A DNA stretch of 64,000 bases, taken from NCBI RefSeq assembly GCF_004168625.1, contig NZ_SDWW01000024.1:1-64000 (forward strand), in the 5' to 3' direction. The position numbers and the translations under genes are program-made. Source of the stretch: Pengzhenrongella frigida (GTDB taxonomy: Bacteria; Actinomycetota; Actinomycetes; Actinomycetales; Cellulomonadaceae). Positions 17,905 through 26,570 of the stretch are shown here, piece by piece (position 1 is the first letter of the stretch; each line of letters starts with the position of its first letter). The notes under the pieces were generated by a model. The model saw only the letters and a list, made by a program, of their open reading frames with translations, searched no databases and had not been told where the DNA came from.

Positions 17905-20198
17905 GGCGTCGCTCCGGGGTGTGCGGGGGCGGGGGGCTCGGTCGTCGACGTCGAGGGCGGGCGGGAGCCGGTTCCCCACCGGCCGGGGACCGGACCGAGG
18001 GTGATGTGCAGGCGGCCGCCGCGGTGCAGCTCGTTCCCGGTCAGCCAGGTGCGCTCCAGCGGCGCACCGTTCAGCTGGACGGCCTGCACGTACTGCACCG
18101 GACCGCCCGGCTCGGGTTCCTCGAAGCCGGTCGTCTCGATGATGAACGTGGAGCCCGCCGAGCCGCCGACGTCGATCCGTGACTCGCGCCAGGCGGGGGC
18201 GTTGATGAGGAACAGGTTCTGGCCCGCCACCGGGAACAGCCCGAGGGTGGCCCACACGTACCAGGAGCTCAGACCGCCCGAGTCGTCGTTCCCGGGCAGA
18301 CCGCCGCGTCCGGTCCCGAACTGCTGGTGCACCACGGCGTGGACGACCTCGGCGGTCCGGTCCGGGCGCCCGGCGTACTGGTACGCCCAGGGGGCCTCCA
18401 TGTCCGGCTCGTTGTTCAGACCCTCGAACCTGTTCAGCGCGTAGCCGCGCGCCATCTCCTCGACGCCCGGTCGGACCCCGGGCTGGGACACCGCAGGCGC
18501 GTCGAACCCGAAGAACCGGTCGAGCAGGGCGACGAACGCCTCCTCACCCCCGGCCATCGCGATCCGGGCGGCCATGTCGTGGATCAGCCGGAACGAGTAG
18601 TTCCACTTGCCGCCCTCGTAGAAGGTCGAGTCCTTGAGCAGCCCGTCCGCCGGGTCGAAGGCGTTGACCCACCGCGCGGCCAGCGGCGCGAACTGCGCGG
18701 CGAGGTCCGGGTCGCCGACCCGGTCCGCGATCTTCGAGGTGCACCAGTAGCCGAAGGCGAGGTCGAGCGTGTGGCTGATCGGATGGGCCTCGCCCCGCAG
18801 CAGGAAGTCCTCGCCGTAGGAGCGGCGCAGGTCGTTGTGCATGTGCACCAGGGCCCAGTCCCAGTCCAGCTCCAGGTCGAGCTGGCACAGATCGGCCAGG
18901 AACGTGTGCGCCAGGGCGCTCGCCTGCCGCGAGAACTGGTCCGCCCCGCGGGCCATCCGATACCCGATCGGCAGGTTTCCCTCCTCCTCGGAGATGTACA
19001 GCAACGCCTGCGCGAGCTCGATTGCCCGGTCCGGCCGGAGCGCGGTCAGCAGCGGCAGCTGGGTGCGGTAGATGTCCCACATGGTGGCGATGTCGAACGC
19101 GAACGGTCCGTCGGCCGGCCAGAAAGGGCTCTCACCCGGTGCCAGGCACGGCTTGATCAGCGAGTGGTAGAGCGCGGACGCGAAGACCGTGCGCCGATCC
19201 TCCGACGGGGTCTCGACGCTGATCGTGGCGAGATGGTCGCGCCACGTCCCGGCCGTCGCCGCCCGGCGGGTGGTGAAGCTGGAGGGCCCCGTCCCGCAGT
19301 CGGTGACCAGGTTCTCCCGGGCCTGGGCGGCGCCACGCAGCGAGAAGCCGAAGCGCAGCTCCACGACCTGGCCCGGCTCGGTCGGACCGGCCCACATCAG
19401 GCCGAACGGACGGAGCGTGGTGGGCCGGATGTGGTCGAAGTCGAGCCGGGTGCCGCCGGGCATCAACCGACGGTCGTACCAGAGCATCTGCCGCCACTGG
19501 GGGGTGTCGCACTCGACATGCACGCCGAGCGGGGCGCCCTCGACGACGATCTCGCCCTGCGCGACCCCGGGCGCGAGGGTGTGCAGGTGGGCACGCAGCG
19601 GCACGGTTCGCCCGTGCGGGATGGCCAGCCCACCGAGGGAGAAGTCGATCACGAGCCGCGCGTCGCGGTGCTCGGGGAACGTGTACCGGTGCACGGCGCT
19701 CTTGGGACCGACCGTGACCTCGCACCGGATCCCGGACGCGAGCGTGGCGGAGTACCACCCGGGTGCGGCGCTCTCCTCCTCGATCTCCCACAGTGCCCCG
19801 AGGTCGTCCAGCGGCTGGAGCATCGGGGTGACCCGGAAGTAGTTGTAGTACTTGCGGATCGCGCCGGTGCCGGACTGCTGGAAGTGGGTGAAGCCGGAGG
19901 CCATCTGGCGCTCGTGCCGCAACGGAGGGACCCCCTCGGTGACGAGGTCGTACCGGCCGTACCCCGTCGGGTAGGCGCCCGAGTAGGCGCACGCCGACAC
20001 CATGCCCAGCGGGTAGGTGGCGCCGGGGTGGGTGTTGCCCACCTGCGGCTTGGGCCACCACCAGGTGCCGGCCAGGCCGGTGGGCGTCGTCAGCGCGGTG
20101 GCGTCGGTCCCGATGAACGGGTCGACGTGGTCGAGCATCGACTGCCCGGCCGAATCCGAGGGATGTGCGTGCGCTCCGCTGCGACGTCCTGCGTCCAT
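17901..20198 (-). CDS. GH92 alpha-mannosidase-like glycoside hydrolase, no signal peptide
   Basis: The 765-residue protein matches glycoside hydrolase family 92. D-P-F-I-G-T-D opens the N-terminal beta-sandwich (about 25-280). The helical barrel carries M-W-D-I-Y-R-T and the conserved G-N-D-D-S-G-G-L-S-S-W-Y-V-W-A-T-L-G-L-F-P near residue 630. GH92 enzymes are calcium-dependent exo-mannosidases acting on alpha-1,2/1,3-linked mannose, normally secreted. Here residues 1-20 are hydrophilic and no export signal is visible, so the enzyme appears cytoplasmic. It is the first gene of a two-gene unit with a glycosyltransferase and is divergent from the CDP-alcohol gene. Confidence 0.85.
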   Translation of the reverse strand: MDAGRRSGAHAHPSDSAGQSMLDHVDPFIGTDATALTTPTGLAGTWWWPKPQVGNTHPGATYPLGMVSACAYSGAYPTGYGRYDLVTEGVPPLRHERQMASGFTHFQQSGTGAIRKYYNYFRVTPMLQPLDDLGALWEIEEESAAPGWYSATLASGIRCEVTVGPKSAVHRYTFPEHRDARLVIDFSLGGLAIPHGRTVPLRAHLHTLAPGVAQGEIVVEGAPLGVHVECDTPQWRQMLWYDRRLMPGGTRLDFDHIRPTTLRPFGLMWAGPTEPGQVVELRFGFSLRGAAQARENLVTDCGTGPSSFTTRRAATAGTWRDHLATISVETPSEDRRTVFASALYHSLIKPCLAPGESPFWPADGPFAFDIATMWDIYRTQLPLLTALRPDRAIELAQALLYISEEEGNLPIGYRMARGADQFSRQASALAHTFLADLCQLDLELDWDWALVHMHNDLRRSYGEDFLLRGEAHPISHTLDLAFGYWCTSKIADRVGDPDLAAQFAPLAARWVNAFDPADGLLKDSTFYEGGKWNYSFRLIHDMAARIAMAGGEEAFVALLDRFFGFDAPAVSQPGVRPGVEEMARGYALNRFEGLNNEPDMEAPWAYQYAGRPDRTAEVVHAVVHQQFGTGRGGLPGNDDSGGLSSWYVWATLGLFPVAGQNLFLINAPAWRESRIDVGGSAGSTFIIETTGFEEPEPGGPVQYVQAVQLNGAPLERTWLTGNELHRGGRLHITLGPVPGRWGTGSRPPSTSTTEPPAPAHPGATP

Positions 20199-20205
20199 GG
20201 CGCCG

Positions 20206-20211
20206 ACGGTA
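20206..20211 (-). promoter_or_regulatory. Candidate leaderless promoter -10 (TACCGT) for the GH92 gene
   Basis: Read on the minus strand, TACCGT lies seven bases before ATG 20198 with no ribosome-binding site between. Confidence 0.5.
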
Positions 20212-20292
20212 CGAGTCGTATGTGTCCGAGCGGTTACCGGCAGGTCACCTCCGCGTCAGGCCACAGCCAGCGGTGACCACCCGCCTGCCCGG

Positions 20293-20298
20293 TACAGT
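20293..20298 (+). promoter_or_regulatory. Candidate leaderless promoter -10 (TACAGT) for the CDP-alcohol gene
   Basis: TACAGT is followed by seven bases and then ATG 20306. There is no Shine-Dalgarno sequence, so the message probably starts at the A of the start codon. Confidence 0.5.
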
Positions 20299-20305
20299 TC
20301 CCGCC

Positions 20306-20944
20306 ATGCAAGGGGCGCAGGGGAGCAAAGGGCTGTACGCACTCAAACCGTGGTACACCCGACGGCTCGACGGGGCGATCCGCCTGGCGCAGCGGCGGGG
20401 TCTGTCACCCGATGTGTTCACCGTGCTGGGTGTGCTCTCGGCGCTGCTCGCCGGTGGAGCGATCGCGGCGGGCTGGTGGCCGGCGGCGCTGCTGCTGCTG
20501 GCCGGCCGCCTCGCCGGTGCCAACCTGGACGGCGCGGTGGCGCGCGCTCGTGGCGTGAGCCGTCCGTGGGGGTTCGTTCTCAATGAGGCCGGCGACCGGG
20601 TGAGCGACCTGCTGATGTTCGCCGGCCTCGCGGTGCTGGCCGTGCGCGAACCCGCGACCGTGCTCGTGTCCGGATCCCTGACCTCGGTGGTGTGGGTGCT
20701 GGTCGCGACCACGGCGGCGACCCTTCCGACCCTGGTCTCGCTGTCCGGCGCCGGTGCCGGCTCGACGCGGCTCAACGGCGGTCCGTTCGGCAAGACGGAG
20801 CGGTGCGCCGTCGTCGTCCTGGCCACGGCCGTCCCCGCCTGGATCCCGGTCGTGGCCCTGCTCGTGGTGGCCGGGTCGGTGGCCACGGCGGTCGCCCGGC
20901 TCCGGCGGGTGCACGCCGAGCTGTCGGCGGCCCGGTCCAGATGA
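20306..20944 (+). CDS. CDP-alcohol phosphatidyltransferase-like protein with altered active-site motif
   Basis: The 212-residue protein has about six membrane helices and the CDP-alcohol transferase fold. The family motif D-x2-D-G-x2-A-R-x8-G-x3-D-x3-D is present as A-N-L-D-G-A-V-A-R-x8-G-F-V-L-N-E-A-G-D: the first Asp is Ala and the third, usually catalytic, is Asn. It may therefore be inactive or use different chemistry. Family enzymes join an alcohol to CDP-diacylglycerol. It overlaps a CdsA-like gene, which in turn overlaps an acyltransferase, forming a compact lipid-synthesis unit comparable in content to the enterobacterial ynbAB region. The 47-codon upstream extension is rejected. Confidence 0.8.
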   Translation: MQGAQGSKGLYALKPWYTRRLDGAIRLAQRRGLSPDVFTVLGVLSALLAGGAIAAGWWPAALLLLAGRLAGANLDGAVARARGVSRPWGFVLNEAGDRVSDLLMFAGLAVLAVREPATVLVSGSLTSVVWVLVATTAATLPTLVSLSGAGAGSTRLNGGPFGKTERCAVVVLATAVPAWIPVVALLVVAGSVATAVARLRRVHAELSAARSR

Positions 20945-21873
20945 GGCCCGCGGCGCCGGTGGTCGGGGGCATTGATCCCCTGGGTTCGTGGTTCGGGCTC
21001 GATCGGGAGGCGTTCGCGATCCACGGCGCGCTCGGTGGCTGGCACGTCGACCTCGACGGCCGGGCGGTGTTCCTGCTCCTGCTCTCCGCAGCCCTGCTCG
21101 CCGTGGCCGCGATCCCGGTCTTCGTCTCGAGACGACCCGAGCTGATCCGCCGGTGGACCACGTGGGCCCTGATCCTGCCGGTCATCGGCATCCCGATGTG
21201 GATCGGTCCGGGTGCCACCGCCGCCCTCGCCGCGCTGCTCGCCCTGCAGGCGGTGCGGGAGTTCGCGGCCATGCTGCGGCTTCCCCGCCCGGAGACCGGG
21301 CTGCTGCTCGTGCTTGCGGTCGCCTACCCGGTGGCGGCCTGGCGCGAGCCGAGCCTGCTCGCTCTGGTGCCGCTCATCGCTCTGCTCGCCGCCGTGCCTG
21401 CGGTCGTGCGGGGCGACGTGGACCTGGGGATGGCGCGGGCCACGGCCACGGGCTTCGGGTCGATCTGGATCTGCTGGTCGCTGGCGAACCTGGTGCTGGT
21501 CGGCGCCGATGCGTACGTGCTGTGCTTCGCGGCCGCCGCGACGGACATCGCCGCGTGGTGCGGTGGCACGGGGCTGCGACGATTCGGTTGGGCCCGACGA
21601 CCGCTCTCGCCGCTCAGCCCGAACAAGACGCTCGGGGGCCTGGTCGGCGCGGCGATCGGCGGGGTGCTGGTCCTGGCGGTGCTCGGAACGGTGTCGGTCG
21701 GGTTGGTGGTCGCGGTCGTGCTCGGCAGCGTAGGAGGAGATCTGGTGGAGTCGATGGTCAAGCGGCAGGCGGGTGTGAAGGACGCCGGGCGGTGGCTGCC
21801 CGGGTTCGGTGGCCTGCTCGACCGGGTGGACTCGCTGCTGCTCGTCCTGCCCCTCGCCGCGGTGCTCGGATGA
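20941..21873 (+). CDS. Phosphatidate cytidylyltransferase-like protein (CdsA family)
   Basis: This 310-residue polytopic protein ends with the CdsA signature: [14 protein letters not shown], then [13 protein letters not shown] (about 272-297). The His of the usual P-G-H-G-G is Phe here; the Lys, Asp and D-R-x-D positions remain. CdsA makes CDP-diacylglycerol from phosphatidate and CTP. Its position between a CDP-alcohol transferase-like gene (ATGA overlap) and an acyltransferase (ATGA overlap) suggests a dedicated lipid pathway beside the housekeeping CdsA. Confidence 0.85.
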   Translation: MRPAAPVVGGIDPLGSWFGLDREAFAIHGALGGWHVDLDGRAVFLLLLSAALLAVAAIPVFVSRRPELIRRWTTWALILPVIGIPMWIGPGATAALAALLALQAVREFAAMLRLPRPETGLLLVLAVAYPVAAWREPSLLALVPLIALLAAVPAVVRGDVDLGMARATATGFGSIWICWSLANLVLVGADAYVLCFAAAATDIAAWCGGTGLRRFGWARRPLSPLSPNKTLGGLVGAAIGGVLVLAVLGTVSVGLVVAVVLGSVGGDLVESMVKRQAGVKDAGRWLPGFGGLLDRVDSLLLVLPLAAVLG

Positions 21874-23081
21874 CCCGCCGTCGGGTGGGGCTGCCGCCGG
21901 GGTTCAACCTGGCCGGGGCCGCGCGGCACACGGTGTGGCGCAACGTGTTCCACGCCGTCGGGGGGTTCAAGGTCACCGGGGCCGCGCCCTACGAAGCGAT
22001 GGTCGTGGTGGCCAACCACTCCTCGCACGCCGACACGCCCGCCCTCATCGCGGCCTTCCCCGCGCCGTACAAGCCGGTGGTCGTCGCCGCGGGGGACTAC
22101 TGGTTCGAGAAGCGGTGGATGCGCTGGGGGCTGAAGCTCCTGATCGGGGCGGTCCCCGTGCGCCGGGTCGGGGGCGGAGGCTTCGAGAGCCTGCTCGCCG
22201 GTGCGCAGGACGTGCTCGGCACGGGGTCGAGCCTGCTCGTGTTCCCCGAGGGCACGCGCAGTGCCGACGGCGAGCTGGGCACGTTCCGCACCGGCGCGCT
22301 GCGGATCGCCCGGGAGTTCGACGTGCCCGTGCTCCCGGTCGCCATCGTGGGGACCAGCCGGCTGCTGCCGAAGGGCGGCCGGATGCGACCCGGACCGGTG
22401 GAGGTGCGGATCGGCGTGCCGGTGCAGCCCGAGGACCTCGACCCCGAGGACATGGGGCCCGTGGTCGCCCAGATCCGGGCCCTGCTCGACGACGGCCCGG
22501 CCCGGGCCTCCGAGTCGCGGACCTGGCGCACGCTGCACGGGGCGATGGACGGGTGGCCCGGCATGGCCGGCGGGTTCGCCTGGGGGTTCGCCGAGGCCGT
22601 GAGCTGGCCCGTGACCTCGGAGATGTACCTCGCGCTCGTCGGGGTCGCGCACCCGCGCCGGGTCCTGCCGGCGGCGGGGTGGCTGACGGCAGGATCGGTC
22701 GTGGGCATCCTGTGCACGCGGGCGTTGACCGGCAACGGCCTGCGGCCGCCGGCGCCGCTGACCACGGAGTCGATGCGGCTGGCTGCCGCCCGGCACATGG
22801 CGGTCGGAGCCCGCGGGATCTGGTGGCAGGCGCTCAACGGCGTGCCGGTCAAGCTGTACGCGCAGGCGGCCGCCGACGCCGGGGTCGGTGCCCGGCCGCT
22901 GGCCCTGCACGCCCTCGGGGCGCGGGGCGCCAGGGCGGCGGCGATGGGCGCGGTCGCGGCGGCCGGGGCCGGGGTGGCCCAGCCGGTGCTGCGCCGGTTC
23001 TACGGTCCGTACCTGGGTGCCCTCGGGTTGACCTACGCCGGCGGGCTCGCCCTCGTGATCCGGCGGTGGCAGCGGCGCTGA
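21870..23081 (+). CDS. Glycerolphosphate acyltransferase (PlsC-like) with extra C-terminal membrane domain
   Basis: The 403-residue protein has an N-terminal PlsC domain (about 1-215) with the catalytic N-H-S-S-H-A-D (N-H-x4-D, near residue 48) and F-P-E-G-T-R (near 126). The additional domain, about 225-400, contains hydrophobic stretches and [13 protein letters not shown], loosely like YqaA/VTT small membrane proteins. The enzyme would acylate lysophosphatidate, providing substrate for the neighbouring CdsA-like protein. It is the last gene of the three-gene overlapping unit. Confidence 0.8.
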   Translation: MTRRRVGLPPGFNLAGAARHTVWRNVFHAVGGFKVTGAAPYEAMVVVANHSSHADTPALIAAFPAPYKPVVVAAGDYWFEKRWMRWGLKLLIGAVPVRRVGGGGFESLLAGAQDVLGTGSSLLVFPEGTRSADGELGTFRTGALRIAREFDVPVLPVAIVGTSRLLPKGGRMRPGPVEVRIGVPVQPEDLDPEDMGPVVAQIRALLDDGPARASESRTWRTLHGAMDGWPGMAGGFAWGFAEAVSWPVTSEMYLALVGVAHPRRVLPAAGWLTAGSVVGILCTRALTGNGLRPPAPLTTESMRLAAARHMAVGARGIWWQALNGVPVKLYAQAAADAGVGARPLALHALGARGARAAAMGAVAAAGAGVAQPVLRRFYGPYLGALGLTYAGGLALVIRRWQRR

Positions 23082-23113
23082 CGCCCCACCGGCCGGGGTC
23101 CGTGCTTCATCGT

Positions 23114-23142
23114 TTGCGGGTCGCCCGGCTCGGTCCTAGCGT
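23114..23142 (+). promoter_or_regulatory. Promoter of the FAD oxidase gene
   Basis: TTGCGG at 23114-23119 and TAGCGT at 23137-23142 are separated by 17 bp, a good housekeeping-type promoter. The transcript would carry a leader of about 30 bases containing the GGAAGGAG ribosome-binding site at 23168-23175. Confidence 0.6.
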
Positions 23143-23181
23143 GCCGAGAGACCGTTGTTCTCGGCACGGAAGGAGTCGACG

Positions 23182-24579
23182 ATGACCAGGACCACGGTGC
23201 GCAGCGATGCGCCGGACGACTTGCGCTCCCGGGTCTCGGGAGCGGTGGTGACCCCCGCGGACGTCGATTTCGACGCGGCGCGCGCGGTGTGGAACTCGAT
23301 GATCGACCGCAGGCCGGCGGCGATCGTCCGCGCGGCGGGAGTGGAGGACATCGCCCCCACGATCGGGTTCGCGCGGGAGCGCGGGCTGGACCTGGCGGTC
23401 CGCGGCGGCGGCCACAACGTGGCCGGCAGCGGAACGGTCTCGGACGGCATCGTGCTGGACCTGGGCGAGCTGACCGAGGTCACCGTCGACCCCGCGGCCC
23501 GGACCGTCCGGGTCCAGTCCGGGGCCACGCTCGCGCACGTCGATGCTGCCACGGCGCCCCACGACCTGGCGGTACCGGTCGGGGTCGTCTCCGGGACCGG
23601 GATCGCGGGACTGACCCTGGGTGGGGGGATGGGCTGGCTGACCCGCGCGTACGGGCTCACCGCCGACAACCTGGTCGCGGTCGACCTCGTGACCGCCGAC
23701 GGGCGACCGGTGACGGCGACCGAGACCGAGAACCCGGAGCTGTTCTGGGCCCTGCATGGGGGCGGCGGCAACTTCGGGGTGGTCTCGGCCTTCACCTTCC
23801 GCGCCTACCCGCTCGGCCCGCGGGTGTTCGCCGGCAATCTCGTCTACGGCCAGGAGCGCTGGCGCCAGGCCTGGGCTGCGCTCGACGAGTGGACCCGGGA
23901 GCTGCCCGACGCGATGACGACGATCACCTCGACGCTGACGCCGCCGCCGCTCCTGGGGCTCGGGGAGGCGCCCGTGCTGCTGATCGGGTTCGTCTGGGCC
24001 TCGCCGGACCGTGCGGCGGGGGAGGCGCTCGTCGACCGGCTCCGCGCGCTCGCCCCGCCGGACGTCGAAGAGGTCGGTGACGTGTCCTGGGTCGAGTGGC
24101 AGTCGGCGGTCGACGCGATGTTCCCGCGCGGGGTGCGTGCGTACTGGCGCAACACGTCCTTCGATCGCCTCGACGACGAGGTCGTCGACGTGCTCGTCCG
24201 GCGCGGCGCCGAGCAGACCTGGTACGGCACCGGCTTCGACGTGCACCACCTCGGTGGCGCCTTCGGGCGGGTGCCCCAGGACACCACGGCCTTCCCCCAG
24301 CGGTCCGCCCGCTTCTGGCTGAACGTCTACGGGTTCTGGGGCGACGCGGCCGACGACGACGACCGGGTCGCCTTCGTGCGGGGCCTGTCCGCGGACCTGG
24401 ACCCGTTCGCCACGGGTGGCCAGTACGTCAACTTCCAGGGTCAGGAGGTGACGGGCCACCGCGTGCAAGACCCGCGGGTCGTGTTCGGCGAGCGGGCCTT
24501 CGAGCGACTGGTCGCCGTCAAGCGGCAGTACGACCCCGACAACGTCTTCCGGCTCAACCACAACATCCCGCCGCGCTGA
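23182..24579 (+). CDS. FAD-linked oxidase, berberine-bridge-enzyme-like
   Basis: The 465-residue protein has an FAD_binding_4 domain (about 35-175), a substrate domain and a C-terminal BBE motif (about 415-460, ending Y-D-P-D-N-V-F-R-L-N-H-N). R-G-G-G-H-N near residue 74 supplies the His for 8-alpha-histidyl FAD attachment. The second attachment Cys of bicovalent enzymes is replaced (G-V-V-S-G-T-G), so only one covalent bond is expected. Such enzymes oxidise sugars or secondary metabolites using oxygen. The start at ATG 23182 has a strong GGAAGGAG site. It is monocistronic. Confidence 0.85.
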   Translation: MTRTTVRSDAPDDLRSRVSGAVVTPADVDFDAARAVWNSMIDRRPAAIVRAAGVEDIAPTIGFARERGLDLAVRGGGHNVAGSGTVSDGIVLDLGELTEVTVDPAARTVRVQSGATLAHVDAATAPHDLAVPVGVVSGTGIAGLTLGGGMGWLTRAYGLTADNLVAVDLVTADGRPVTATETENPELFWALHGGGGNFGVVSAFTFRAYPLGPRVFAGNLVYGQERWRQAWAALDEWTRELPDAMTTITSTLTPPPLLGLGEAPVLLIGFVWASPDRAAGEALVDRLRALAPPDVEEVGDVSWVEWQSAVDAMFPRGVRAYWRNTSFDRLDDEVVDVLVRRGAEQTWYGTGFDVHHLGGAFGRVPQDTTAFPQRSARFWLNVYGFWGDAADDDDRVAFVRGLSADLDPFATGGQYVNFQGQEVTGHRVQDPRVVFGERAFERLVAVKRQYDPDNVFRLNHNIPPR

Positions 24580-24614
24580 CGTTCCCGCCGCGCTGACGTT
24601 CCCGCCGCGCTGAC
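24567..24614 (+). repeat. Stop-spanning tandem repeat, 17-bp unit, nearly three copies
   Basis: Copies at 24567-24583 and 24584-24600 are identical, and the 14-base start of a third follows at 24601-24614. The first copy contains the FAD oxidase stop codon TGA (24577-24579), so the stop region is triplicated. Confidence 0.9.
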
Positions 24615-24635
24615 GGCTCACCACGGTCGTCAGCG
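24608..24635. terminator. Hairpin between convergent genes
   Basis: CGCTGACG (24608-24615) pairs perfectly with CGTCAGCG (24628-24635), with a small inner ACC/GGT stem. Placed between convergent genes, it is a plausible bidirectional terminator; the T-run is missing, as usual in this window. Confidence 0.5.
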
Positions 24636-24651
24636 GGGTCGGGCGATCCTG

Positions 24652-25314
24652 TCAGGCGACGCCGTCCCCGGTGGCGGGGGCGTCGTCGTCGTCGTCGGCC
24701 AGGATCAGGTAGAGCGAGCGCCGGGCGTCGCGCAGGACGGTGCTCGCTGCCTCCTGCTGCGCCGCGCTGCCGGACCGGGCCAGCTGGCGGACGGCGCTGA
24801 TGAGCCCCTCCATCGGCTTGCGCAGGTCGACCTGGCTGCCGACCTCGGCCTTCAGCGCCCCGAACGGGTCCCCGAGCTCGTCGGCGTGGTCGACGAGGTA
24901 CGCCCGCCCCTCCTCGGTCAGGGTGGCCAGCTTGCGACCCTGGTCATGGGTGATCGCGACCAGCCCCTCGTCCTCCAGCTGGGACAGGACCGGGTAGATG
25001 GTGCCCGGGCTCGGGCGCCACACGCCGTCGCTGCGTTCCGCGATCCACTGCATCAGCTGGTAGCCGTGGGCCGGCGCCTCCCCGAGCAGCTGGAGCACGG
25101 CGGCGCGCACGTCCCCGCGGGGGGCGCGCATGCCTCGACGGCGGCCCGGTCCGCGTCCGCCGCCGCCGTGGCCGTGGCCGGGGGCACCGTGGTGGCCGGG
25201 CCCGAAGCCGGGCCCGAATCCCGGACCGGGGCCGAAGCCCGGGGTGAACGGTTCGTGGTGACTCCACGCTCGGCGGTCGCCGCTGCGGGGGTCCTTGCTG
25301 GTGGCGTCTCTCAT
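24652..25314 (-). CDS. PadR-family transcriptional repressor with Gly/Phe/Pro/His-rich N-terminal extension
   Basis: This 220-residue protein has a PadR winged-helix domain (about 65-140: V-R-A-A-V-L-Q-L-L-G-E-A-P-A-H-G-Y-Q-L-M, S-P-G-T-I-Y-P-V-L-S-Q-L-E-D-E-G-L-V) and a C-terminal dimer helix. A 60-residue low-complexity N-terminus contains repeated F-G-P-G and H-G-H-G. PadR repressors release DNA on binding phenolics, quinones or drugs. It is divergent from an old-yellow-enzyme reductase, with a palindrome between them, so it probably represses that gene and itself. AAGGAG lies six bases before ATG 25314. Confidence 0.85.
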   Translation of the reverse strand: MRDATSKDPRSGDRRAWSHHEPFTPGFGPGPGFGPGFGPGHHGAPGHGHGGGGRGPGRRRGMRAPRGDVRAAVLQLLGEAPAHGYQLMQWIAERSDGVWRPSPGTIYPVLSQLEDEGLVAITHDQGRKLATLTEEGRAYLVDHADELGDPFGALKAEVGSQVDLRKPMEGLISAVRQLARSGSAAQQEAASTVLRDARRSLYLILADDDDDAPATGDGVA

Positions 25315-25335
25315 GACGCTCCTTTCGTCGATACG

Positions 25336-25353
25336 CTCACGATATATCGCTGA
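25336..25353. promoter_or_regulatory. Candidate PadR operator
   Basis: CGATATATCG (25340-25349) is a perfect 10-bp palindrome flanked by TCA and TGA. It is conspicuously AT-rich for this DNA and lies in the divergent PadR/reductase interval, where a PadR dimer would be expected to bind. Confidence 0.55.
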
Positions 25354-25459
25354 CGCATCGCTCGCAAGAGCGGGTGTCTCTCGTCACACGGTGATCTCGG
25401 AAGGCTCCCGGCGCGGGCTGGTTGTAGAAGACAGCACCCGCAACCGTCAAGGAGTCACC

Positions 25460-26521
25460 ATGCCCAACCTGTTCGAGCCGTTCACCCTCGCGGGTCTCGA
25501 GCTCACCAACCGCCTCGTGATGGCGCCGCTGACGCGGAACCGGGCCGGTGCCGGCGAGGCCCCGACCGCGCTCGCGGCCGAGTACTACGCCCAGCGCGCG
25601 TCCGCCGGGCTGATCATCGCCGAGGGCACGCAGCCGTCCGCCGCCGGGCAGGCCTACCCGCACACGCCGGGGCTGCACACGGACGAGCAGACGGCCGGCT
25701 GGGCCCAGGTCGCGGACGCCGTGCACGCGCGCGGCGGAAAGATCGTCGTCCAGCTCATGCACGCCGGCCGCATCAGCCACGAGGCGATCATCGGAACGCG
25801 TCCGGTCGCGCCGTCGGCCATCACCCCGGCCGGCCAGGTCTACACCGAGCAGGGCATGAAGGACTTCGAGGAGCCGCGCGCCCTCGAGACCGCCGAGCTC
25901 CCCGGCGTCGTGGCGGAGTTCGTCGACGCGGCCCGCCGCGCGATGGCGGCCGGCCTCGACGGCGTCGAGCTGCACGCGGCCAACGGCTACCTGCTGCAGC
26001 AGTTCCTCGCCACCGGCGCCAACAGCCGCACCGACGGCTACGGCGGGACGCCCGAGTACCGGGCCCGCTTCGTGATCGAGGTGGCCACCGCCGTCGCGGC
26101 GGCCATCGGCGCCGACAAGGTCGGGATCCGGATCTCGCCGGCGGGCACGATGAACGGCATCTCCGAGACCGAGGTCGCCGCGACCTACGCCGCGCTGCTC
26201 GACGGCCTGAACCCCCTGGGACTGCTCTACCTGCACATCCTCGAGGGCCAGGACACCGTCTTCCACGAGAAGCTGCGCGCCCAGTGGACCGGCGCGGTCA
26301 TCTTCAACACCGGCTTCACCGGGCCGTCGGACCTCGGCACGGCGCAGGCGGCCGTCGATGACGGGACGACCGACCTGTTCTGCATCGGCCGCGGCTTCCT
26401 GGCCAACCCCGACCTCGTCGAGCGACTGCGCAGCGGCGCGGACCTCAACGAGGTCGACACGACGACCCTCTACAGCGGCGGCGCGAAGGGCTACACGGAC
26501 TACCCGTTGCTCTCCGCCTGA
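25460..26521 (+). CDS. Old-yellow-enzyme family alkene/enoate reductase (FMN, NADPH)
   Basis: The 353-residue TIM-barrel protein matches NemA/OYE reductases. It shows F-E-P-F-T-L-A-G-L-E-L-T-N-R-L-V-M-A-P-L-T-R near the start, V-V-Q-L-M-H-A-G-R, H-A-A-N-G-Y-L-L-Q-Q-F with the substrate-binding His/Asn pair (about 172-175), and C-I-G-R-G-F-L-A-N-P for FMN phosphate. It reduces activated C=C bonds of quinones, nitroesters or unsaturated carbonyls. It starts at ATG 25460 behind AAGGAG. The divergent PadR gene is the likely regulator. Confidence 0.9.
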   Translation: MPNLFEPFTLAGLELTNRLVMAPLTRNRAGAGEAPTALAAEYYAQRASAGLIIAEGTQPSAAGQAYPHTPGLHTDEQTAGWAQVADAVHARGGKIVVQLMHAGRISHEAIIGTRPVAPSAITPAGQVYTEQGMKDFEEPRALETAELPGVVAEFVDAARRAMAAGLDGVELHAANGYLLQQFLATGANSRTDGYGGTPEYRARFVIEVATAVAAAIGADKVGIRISPAGTMNGISETEVAATYAALLDGLNPLGLLYLHILEGQDTVFHEKLRAQWTGAVIFNTGFTGPSDLGTAQAAVDDGTTDLFCIGRGFLANPDLVERLRSGADLNEVDTTTLYSGGAKGYTDYPLLSA

Positions 26522-26541
26522 CGCCGCTCCGCCTGACACCG
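26512..26541 (+). repeat. Stop-spanning tandem duplication, 15-bp unit
   Basis: Copies 26512-26526 and 26527-26541 match at 14 of 15 bases, and the first contains the reductase stop TGA (26519-26521). A partial third copy begins at 26542 and forms one arm of the terminator. Confidence 0.85.
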
Positions 26542-26570
26542 CTCCGGCGTGGCTGTTGCCACGCCGGAGC
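26541..26570. terminator. Bidirectional terminator, 13-bp perfect stem
   Basis: Arms 26541-26553 and 26558-26570 are exact complements with a TGTT loop. The hairpin lies between the convergent reductase and iron-transport ATPase genes and touches the latter's stop codon. Confidence 0.75.

Noticed and set aside
24567-24614. Repeats considered as an attachment site for a mobile element
   Set aside because: There is no integrase, tRNA or second boundary; the units are contiguous and fit slippage.
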